NCBI RefSeq assembly: GCF_016808095.1
Contig: NC_068972.1
Location: forward strand, 4,415,001 to 4,479,000
Source of the DNA: Vigna angularis
Taxonomy: Eukaryota > Streptophyta > Magnoliopsida > Fabales > Fabaceae
Direction: 5' to 3'
DNA: 64,000 bases
Both the position numbers and the translations under genes were made by a program. The first letter of the stretch is position 1. Every line of letters starts with the position of its first letter. Under the pieces are notes generated by a model. It saw nothing but the letters and a program-made list of their open reading frames with translations. It was not told the DNA's origin and did no database searches. Below, in pieces: positions 54,664 to 64,000 of the stretch.

Positions 54664-55371
54664 ATGGATGACGACGTGTCGCTGTTGCCACCGAGATTGA
54701 GGTGGAGAACACGGTGGAAAGAGAAGAAAACGGTGGATGAGTCGGCGGAACCGTCAGAACAGACGAAACGTACGGCGGTGGACTCGCCAGCGGAGTGGTC
54801 GACAATCGTGCTGGAAGTGAAAGTTCCTACGAGAAAAGAACGTGTTCCGATAGAAATGCACGTCAACGACACCGTTCTGAAGCTGAAGGAGAAGGTTCTT
54901 GAACAGAAAGAGATGTGCGCCGTTGCAGTGGAGAGAGTAGTGCTGCAATGGCATGCAGAACACGTGGAATTGCTGGACGAACAGTTGTGGAAGGATTTCA
55001 TAGATTTCGATCAACGTGAGATCGACGTGTACTTGAAGCCTCCGCCGCGACCGCCGCGGACGGTGAAGTTGAAGCTGTTGGTGGTGCCGGTGAACTCGAA
55101 AGAGAAGGTGGAGATGGATGTGAGGGCTGAGGACAGAGTGTCGGTGTTGAGGGAGTGGATGGAGCAGGCGGCGCACCGGATGATTAGGTTTCGTCTTCCC
55201 ACTATCGGTCGTTATGTTTTCATTCACAATGAAAGAACGATGGACGAAAAAATGTCGTTTCGATGGCACCATGTTTTGCACGGTGACACCATTCGCATCC
55301 TCGATGAAAAATCAGAACACCCACCATACGTGATGCAAGATCAGAACGACGTCGCTCAAGATCGACCATGA
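54664..55371 (+). CDS. UBL-F: two UBL domains, first domain lost
   Basis: 235 residues starting MDDDVSLLPPRLRWRTRWKE. Instead of UBL1 there is a short basic/polar N-terminus (~1-45). UBL2 covers ~48-126 (VLEVKVPTRKERVPIEMHVN, DTVLKLKEKVLEQKEMCAV, DVYLKPPPRPP). UBL3 covers ~132-216 (VKLKLLVVPVNSKEKVEMDV, MIRFRLPTIGRYVFIHNER, HVLHGDTIRILDE). The polar tail has no Gly-Gly. TTTATAAATGG overlaps the start, so a TATA box at that site would be too close to serve this ATG; the real promoter is not identified. Domain order and sequence are closest to UBL-E. It is the last UBL gene before the polyubiquitin gene. Confidence 0.82.
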   Translation: MDDDVSLLPPRLRWRTRWKEKKTVDESAEPSEQTKRTAVDSPAEWSTIVLEVKVPTRKERVPIEMHVNDTVLKLKEKVLEQKEMCAVAVERVVLQWHAEHVELLDEQLWKDFIDFDQREIDVYLKPPPRPPRTVKLKLLVVPVNSKEKVEMDVRAEDRVSVLREWMEQAAHRMIRFRLPTIGRYVFIHNERTMDEKMSFRWHHVLHGDTIRILDEKSEHPPYVMQDQNDVAQDRP

Positions 55372-56410
55372 CCGCTAGTGTGTTGCCAACTTATTTGGCG
55401 GGAATGTTAGTGTTTGTTACATAGAAAATTAGAATTGTACAGCTTAACTGAACTTCGAAATTTCATACGCATGCACCCACCTTTTCAGCCATTCTATCCA
55501 ATGTGAAGCCATCCTATTCTCACCAAAATATTTTTCTTAACATTTTTCAGAATCATGAAAAAGAAAAAGAATACGTATAATAAAATGAATGTTGGATCAA
55601 TAGGTTATGGTATAATAGTCGTTTTAGAGCAAGGAACATGATGATGAAATTAGGTTATTGGTTTTCAGCATCAAGGATTAATGTGGTGTTCAGGTATAGC
55701 ATGCAGTTGAAAACAGTTCGAAGCTTCCAGATCGACTGAATCTAGTACACTCCAACCAAACACATGGTAATTCCCTCTTTCAAATGCTTTATCGTATTCA
55801 ATATAAAACGCTATTTTAAATTTGTTATTAGACATTCTTTAGGGAGCAAATACTAGACATCTTATTAAGAACATTTCATATTGACATCTTACTGATTTTC
55901 AAATACTTCACGACTTTAATTTTACTTAAAAAAATTGGCTAAGAAATATTTGTAATGTTTCAAAGACAAAAAAAAAAAAGCATCGGATTAGTTATAAAAT
56001 TATAAAACTATTTTCGTGACATATATATGCATAAAACTAAAAACTCTAAGATTTTTAACCCACTCTCTGGTTAATGCTTGTATAGAAAGTATCACAATGC
56101 TTCATAAATACAAATTAACTAAAAAACATATCATTTACTCAGATATTCTTCGTGAACTTATATTAAACACCAGCGTTTTATCACATATTTCGCCTTCTTT
56201 TTACTCCATATATGATTAATTTTTTCTAATGAAAAGAAATTGATCGCTGACCATATCATATGTATTCATATGACTGCAATACAGTTTAAAAACATGTTTA
56301 TTAATGAGAAGATAGTGAACAACAAGTAATCATACTCTTTGTTTTAATTTCAACATAAAAATAAAACTGACACGACAAATGATCGTATCAGAGTTTGATT
56401 TTTATTAACA
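55372..56410. other. AT-rich spacer after UBL-F
   Basis: No gene or defined repeat recognised before the second Mutator-type MITE. Confidence 0.5.
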
Positions 56411-56419
56411 TAATTAAGA

Positions 56420-57359
56420 GACAGTTGCTCCTTTCACCACCATCTCCATACATCACCTCATACTTATTTTGTCCTTATTCTAAAACATATGTCAACATCA
56501 TTTACATATTTTATATTTTGTTATTTAAAAAAAAAAAGAAATCTTCAACGGACGTAGTCACATCCGTTTTAATAAAAAAATTTTAAATATTTTGATTATT
56601 ATTTAAATAATAATACATAAATTAAATTAATAATTATTATTTTTTAAAATAAAATAAAATTAATTTATAAATAATTAAGTAATAATTTTAAAAAAATTAC
56701 ATAATATTTATATATTAATTTAAAATATAATAAATTAAAAAACTAAAAACTAAAAAAATAAAAATTACAACGGATGTCGATGTGACACATCCGTTTTAAT
56801 AAATGTTTTAAAAATATTTTGATTATTATTTAAATAATAATATATAAATTAAATTAATAATAATTATTTTATTAAATAAAATAAAATTAATTTATAAATA
56901 ATTAAGTAATAATTTTAAAAAAATTAAATAATATTTATATATTAATTTAAAATATAATAAATTAGGAAAAAAAAACTGAAACATGTCGCCACATCCACAT
57001 CCGTTTTAATAAAATTTTTAAAAATATTTTAATTATTATTTAAATAATAATATATAAATTAAATTAATAATAATTATTTTATTAAATTAAATTAATTTAT
57101 AAATAATTATTTAATAATTTTAAAAAAATTAAATAATATTTATATATTAATTTAAAATACAGTAAATTAAAATACTAAAAACTAAAAAAGATTAAAAAAA
57201 AACTCAATGGATGTGACAATCTGTTGAAGAATTTTTTCTTTTGACATCCGTCTAAGAAAAGAGCTAGAGTGTAGAATATTTTAAAATATAAAAAATAATT
57301 TTGGAATTTAAAAAAAATGTAGTGGTGAAAGAATGTGGTGTGATGTAGGGAGTAACCTC
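56420..57359 (-). mobile_element. Mutator-type MITE with internal tandem repeats, copy 2
   Basis: 940-bp relative of the element at 7955-8925, in reverse orientation. Ends are GACAGTTGCTCC (left) and, reverse-complemented, GAGGTTACTCCCTACATCA (right). A perfect 9-bp target duplication TAATTAAGA flanks it (56411-56419 and 57360-57368). The interior has about four ~225-bp units, each with an (A)CATCCGTTTTAATAAA or CAACGGATGT motif. The subterminal parts match copy 1, for example CACTACATTTTTTTTAAATT next to one end. No coding capacity. Confidence 0.85.
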
Positions 57360-57556
57360 TAATTAAGATTACGTTATATTTCACTCGTGTTAAGCCCGTC
57401 TTCGTTGAGTTCTGTAAGAAGATTGGGCCTTGGCCCATTTTCTTTGCTTTTCCTTTCTTTGTTTTCTTCTTTATACGTATTGTTTTCTTAATTCTTCTCT
57501 CATTTTCTCATACTTTCCCCTCCATCCTTTTGTGTTAATTTTCTATCATACTGATT

Positions 57557-57558
57557 GA

Positions 57559-57653
<95 letters not shown>

Positions 57654-57677
57654 TATATATATATATATATATATATA
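57557..57677. repeat. Interrupted (AT)n microsatellite, ~120 bp
   Basis: Three AT runs separated by ATAATTAT interruptions at regular spacing, suggesting partial duplication within the tract. Confidence 0.93.
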
Positions 57678-58319
57678 ATTACATTCATCAATGAATTATG
57701 TACTATGTTTTTTGGAAAACTTTATATATCTTAAATAATATTATGTGTTATGTTTACAGGGAGATAGGGTGTTTCACAAAAACCCATTTTGTTAGCGCAT
57801 ACAAAACACCTTTTATTTATTTAAAAAATAGCATATCATATTTTCTAAAAATAGGCATTTAATTTATTCATCGCCCATCTTTTATCTTAGAATGATTTCT
57901 TAAACATATTTCAACTTTAATAGTCACTCATATATCAATTTTTAAAAACAACTCTCAAAAGTTTATTTTTAATTTATAATAATGAATTCATGCTCACGCA
58001 TTTATGCATACGAATAGAATTTAATAACTACGATGATACGAATATTATATTGGATACCTAAAGTAACAAATAAGTTTCTCAAACATGTTTAATATTAATC
58101 ATATATACACATATATATGCGATAAAATAAAATCCTAAAAAAAATTATTGGAACATGTTTCAATGATTTTTTTATCATTTACATATGTATTGATTAATAG
58201 TTTACTCATGCATCACTTCAATTTTGTGTTCTTAAATATCCACTAATATAACATGTTGTAAGTTCACTAATTTGATAAATTTTCTCTTATTTTGATTTAC
58301 TGACAGTTCTTTTCCTGCA

Positions 58320-58850
58320 GTCTGACATTAAATTAGATTAAGTGATTAGTTGAACTAGCTTAATGGTTGTTTTGATAAACCGACAAGATAACTCATATAG
58401 CGTGTTAGTCAAGTTAGGCGAGCTAGCCAAATTGGTCAGGATGGTTGAGGTAGATGAGTTGCTTAAATAGCTTATATATGCGGTTGACCAACTTAGCCCG
58501 GATGAGCAAGATGGATTGGATAGACTGGTTGGGTTGGCTTGATGGCGGGGTTGGTTTAATGGTCGTGCATACGGGCTAACGTGATGACAATTTGGTGTGA
58601 TGGTTGGGGTCGGTCGGACTGGCCAAATTGCCTGAGATGGCCTGACAAGTCAGGCTGCCTTGATGGTTGTGTAGAAGGCTAACATGATGTCTTGGTTAAC
58701 AGAGCTGATTAGGCTAACTAGGTTGATCAGGATGGACAAAAGGGACTGAGTAAATAAATGATCTGCTTGAATGATATGACCAGGTGACCAAGATAAGTTG
58801 GAAAAATTAACTAGTCATGCTAGACAAACTATTTTAATAATCGTGTTGAC
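58320..58850. repeat. Degenerate G/T-rich short-repeat region
   Basis: Motifs such as TTGGNTNGATGG, GCTAAC, GGTTGATCAGGATGG and GGCTTGATGG recur in poor register over about 500 bp, in contrast to the AT-rich flanks. It looks like a decayed minisatellite built from ~9-10-bp or ~30-bp units. No coding frame stays open. Confidence 0.45.
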
Positions 58851-58975
58851 TAATTAATAGAATGATCAATCAAATATATTAGATTAATTAAGCTATCGAT
58901 CAAACTTGATTCGTTTTATCATCTTTACTTATAAAAAAATGTACATATACATGAATAATTATTTCATAATAAAAG

Positions 58976-59145
<170 letters not shown>

Positions 59146-59997
59146 AAAATAATTATTTGATATGCATACATTAATAAAACAAAAATATTATATATGGTAT
59201 ATATATATAACTATTAATTTTTGGTTTTTTATTTTATAGTATTTTTCTTTTATAACGTACATCCTATTAATTATGAAAAATGCAAAACGAGAATATTAGT
59301 GTAAACAATATAACTACACAAATATATAAAAATATTACTAACATCAACGACTGGGTAATCTGACAACATGTCCACTGCAGATCAGATGGTGGAGCTTATT
59401 TTTATGGATATTAGATTAGATGATAATGATGTCCATCGCTCGTAAGTTTTCTTTACTCTGTCATTATTGTTTTTTCAATTAAGCTATCTCATACCCTTAT
59501 TTTATCGGTGAATTCGTCGCCTTTAAGTTTCATAATTTGTTTAAATAGTTAAAGCGTAGATAACTACAGGACATTTCGTGATTAGAAAAATAAACGAAGC
59601 TTTTCAATCATTCATTCCTTATTCGCCCATTAAAAAATCCAACATGACAGCTTTCCAATAGAATTCTTAATCATGTAAAACAGCAGCCGACCGTTCGTGT
59701 AATGGATAGAAGGGCCCATTCTTAATCATGACCGCTCCACTTGCAATGCTTACGGCCCAAATTATGAAGTGGGGCCCAATTCGATAACGCCGTTGTAACA
59801 GATTAAGCCGACGTAGGCGCATCTGACTCCGTCAACATTACCAAACCGCCAACCACCCCACAAATTTCAATCCTCTATTTCCAAGAAAGGACTCCCCGAA
59901 AACGCATCAGACACCACATATCACCCGTGTCATAAGCACCAAATAGAGACATTGGACACGCGTCATAATATGATTGGAGAGGATTCCACCCCTTTAG

Positions 59998-60008
59998 CTA
60001 TAAAAAGG
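59998..60008 (+). promoter_or_regulatory. TATA box of the polyubiquitin gene
   Basis: GCTATAAAAAGGCCC precedes a pyrimidine-rich leader. The transcription start is expected near 60030 and the leader intron begins 60-70 bp later, the usual layout of plant polyubiquitin promoters. Confidence 0.75.
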
Positions 60009-60093
60009 CCCACACCCCCCGTTTCTCTTCACAGTGCATTTCAAAACAAACTAGCTCATTCTCTTTGCGCAGTTCCCTACCTCTCCCCTCAAG

Positions 60094-61605
<1,512 letters not shown>

Positions 61606-64000
61606 ACTGTGCTGACCTCTGTTTTTTACTGCTTTCAAGACATCTTCAAAATCGGACTGTGGATTGGGTCTTTATTGACCCTTAAATAAATTTGGTTTGT
61701 GTTGGACTGTATTGTCCCTTTGTTATAATGAAACTTTAGATATATAATATGCATTATGTTATTAATTTATGTTGCCTAATGGAATGATTTACTTTTGTTA
61801 TTAATAACTAATTATGCTATTGGTTTATGTTGCCTCATGGAATGATTAACTGTTGTTGTGAAATGTTTACTCGCGTAAGTGGACGGATCCTATGCCTGTT
61901 TTGAAGCTGAGTTTGTCACAGCCCAATGTCTAAGGTCGTATTTATGATCTGATTTTTAAACCTCTGAAGTTAGTGTCACATTCTTCATTCCATACTTTGT
62001 TCATCAACATGAATGGCTAACTTCTTGGTCATTTTAGATAATAACCTCAAGATTGATGCTAGGCGTCCTCTCGTTTTGTGCTTCTTTATTTCGGAAAATA
62101 CTTAGGTCAGTTTGCAGTATCATGTGATTGTCACCAAACAAACATATAAACCCTCGTATGTATTCGTATTTGTCTTTTGAGATACTAACTATAGGATTGG
62201 ACCTATACCCAACACACTCAATTGTTAACAATAAATGTTCAGTTATTGTATAGTTTGTTGAACTTTGCTAAGATCACTTGCAGTTCATTTCAGAACTTCA
62301 ACTCAACTACTTTACAATTTTATCTTTAAAAGGTGTACAAGTAGGTCAAAGAGAAAAAGAAATACACCCTGAACTCCTATATCTTTTTAAAAAGTGTATA
62401 AGTAAGTCAAAGAAAAAAAGAAGTAAAATTTATCTGAACTCCAATATGCAATAAAAATCTTTTATTGCACCAAAATAATGTAGTTATTGCCCCCTTTTTA
62501 TCTAGTTGCATTCTTACAAATAAAAGATAATTTTCCATAAGCCATTTCTTAGAATGTCGAGTTTCACCAAAAAATTATTTTATAAAACAATTATTTTGAC
62601 AAAGTTCACTAAGATCTTTTTTATGAACTCAAATAAAGTTTCTAAAAGTTGTACGGAACACCCGTTAAATTGATTACACTTCGAAATTACATATATTCAT
62701 TATTATCAAGACACAATATATTTGTTGATATGAAAAAAAAAAAAGAAAAAACCCTCCATAGCATTTTTTTGCACCTCACTCTTTTCTTCTATAGACGATC
62801 TTTCTCCACAAGTTCTTGCAGCTCACCCATGCATTCAATAACTAATGTATAACATGAATACTTTAAAGTATGTCTGCATGAAGAATTTGAGGAGTTTTTG
62901 TTTGTCATCTTTGAATCAGAGCTATACAATGTCTTAGAAAAATAGGAATTGTCAACTAATTTCTTGATTATTTTTTATTTTTTTTATAAATTACTCCACT
63001 TAAAAACATCATAGCTACAAAACCATCAATTGATTTTTTTTTCAAAAAAAAAAACGCAACCTGGGATCAGAGAGTTTAATTGATAAAGAATCCTGGGATC
63101 CTTGTCTATTCATAAGAGTCTTCCTTTACATCGCAAAAAAAAAAATCTTGTGTCAATTATTTTAGCATATATAAAAAATAAATGATGAGTGCCACAATCC
63201 TTGCACGAACACTATTATCTTAAATTTTGTGCAAGCTTTAGAAATATAATAGCGTATAGCATCGCCGATAGTTTTAAACCATGCTCAGAACTTGATCTAT
63301 TCACATGTTATGAAGAAATGCACAATGAATTCTTGAGCAGGGAAAAACTACATTTTCAGGTATAACAGTACTCGGATAAAAAATGTTTTGAAAAAATAAA
63401 TCCGTGAAGGTAACGATAATATTTTCATACCTATACATTATATTTTACCTGTCTAGCTTAAGAATATTAAGGTAGGTTGTACAGACTTGAGTGTCAAACG
63501 TGTACGCTTGCTAGTAGCTACACTATACATACGAGTATTTCTACCGATATCCAATAAATTTTGACTATTCATTTTGGGAAATATTTTTTCCAATGTGTCT
63601 CGAAATATAGAAACTATCTTGAAAATTTCATTCCGAAATGAATGAGACATCCCAAGAAATTTATTCAGTATATGAAGAAATTTATTACCCAGCCCCTTTC
63701 TTTTGGCATTGTATTCAGTAATAAATTTACAGGTAGCTAGCTAGTTACTTCCAATTCCAATTTTGGACCACTTTGCCTAACCTTCCAGTGAAATTTCGTA
63801 TAAGGTTGCATCTAATACGCAAACTTCAGGCAATACTTTATAATCTAATTCTTTCATATATATTATCTATCCTTCTGGGACAGGAAAACATGCGTGTAGT
63901 TATTGGGAACGCCATTAAGCTTAATCAGTGTTGGAATGAGGATTTCGGCATGTTATCATAGTATCTCATCTTAGTATAGCAGGAGTTTAGCACCATTTGG
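61606..64000. other. 3' flank of polyubiquitin and intergenic DNA
   Basis: The first ~150 bp are 3'UTR with AATAAATTTGG and ATAATGAAA signals. A short direct repeat of TTATGTTGCCT(A/C)ATGGAATGATT lies near 61766-61846. The remainder is AT-rich with no recognised gene up to the window end. Confidence 0.55.

Overview
This window looks like nuclear DNA of a flowering plant, most likely a legume of the Phaseolus/Vigna/Glycine group. The supports are AT-rich intergenic DNA, split genes with GT-AG introns, a plant-type polyubiquitin gene with a leader intron, plant-only families (DUF26 secreted protein, NDR1/HIN1-like protein, PPDK regulatory protein), very long (AT)n tracts and many plant transposons. 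The legume assignment is an impression from the repeats and proteins and was not tested by any search. No prokaryotic, organellar or viral gene set is present.

Left part (1-34 kb), ordinary genes and transposons: a DUF26 cysteine-rich secreted protein (minus), a Copia relic, an NDR1/HIN1-like membrane protein (minus), a Mutator-type MITE with internal repeats, a possible small basic protein, a long gene-poor stretch with a hAT MITE, a five-exon tail-anchored protein of unknown function (plus), a three-exon PPDK regulatory protein (minus, convergent with it), a solo LTR with intact target duplication, a foldback MITE, a ten-exon ER J-domain protein (plus), and a Pack-MULE-like element with ~250-bp terminal inverted repeats around a captured acidic ORF.

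Right part (34-62 kb), the most interesting region: six genes on the plus strand, coding parts uninterrupted by introns, each encode two or three diverged ubiquitin-like (UBL) domains joined by variable, often proline-rich linkers. Here they are called UBL-A to UBL-F. None ends in the Gly-Gly needed for conjugation. The copies differ by loss of the first or last domain. UBL-B is split eight codons after its start by a gag-protease-only Gypsy-type LTR element, and the remaining part has an additional frameshift. About 5 kb after UBL-F, on the same strand, lies a normal five-repeat polyubiquitin gene whose repeats show recent homogenisation.

The UBL array is the best candidate for something poorly described: a local, fast-diverging family of multi-UBL proteins that probably act as non-conjugated ubiquitin mimics or scaffolds. 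That role is inference. Two Mutator-type MITEs of one family, inserted in opposite orientation at 8 kb and 57 kb, also deserve attention because both keep perfect 9-bp target duplications and carry about four copies of a ~220-bp internal repeat.
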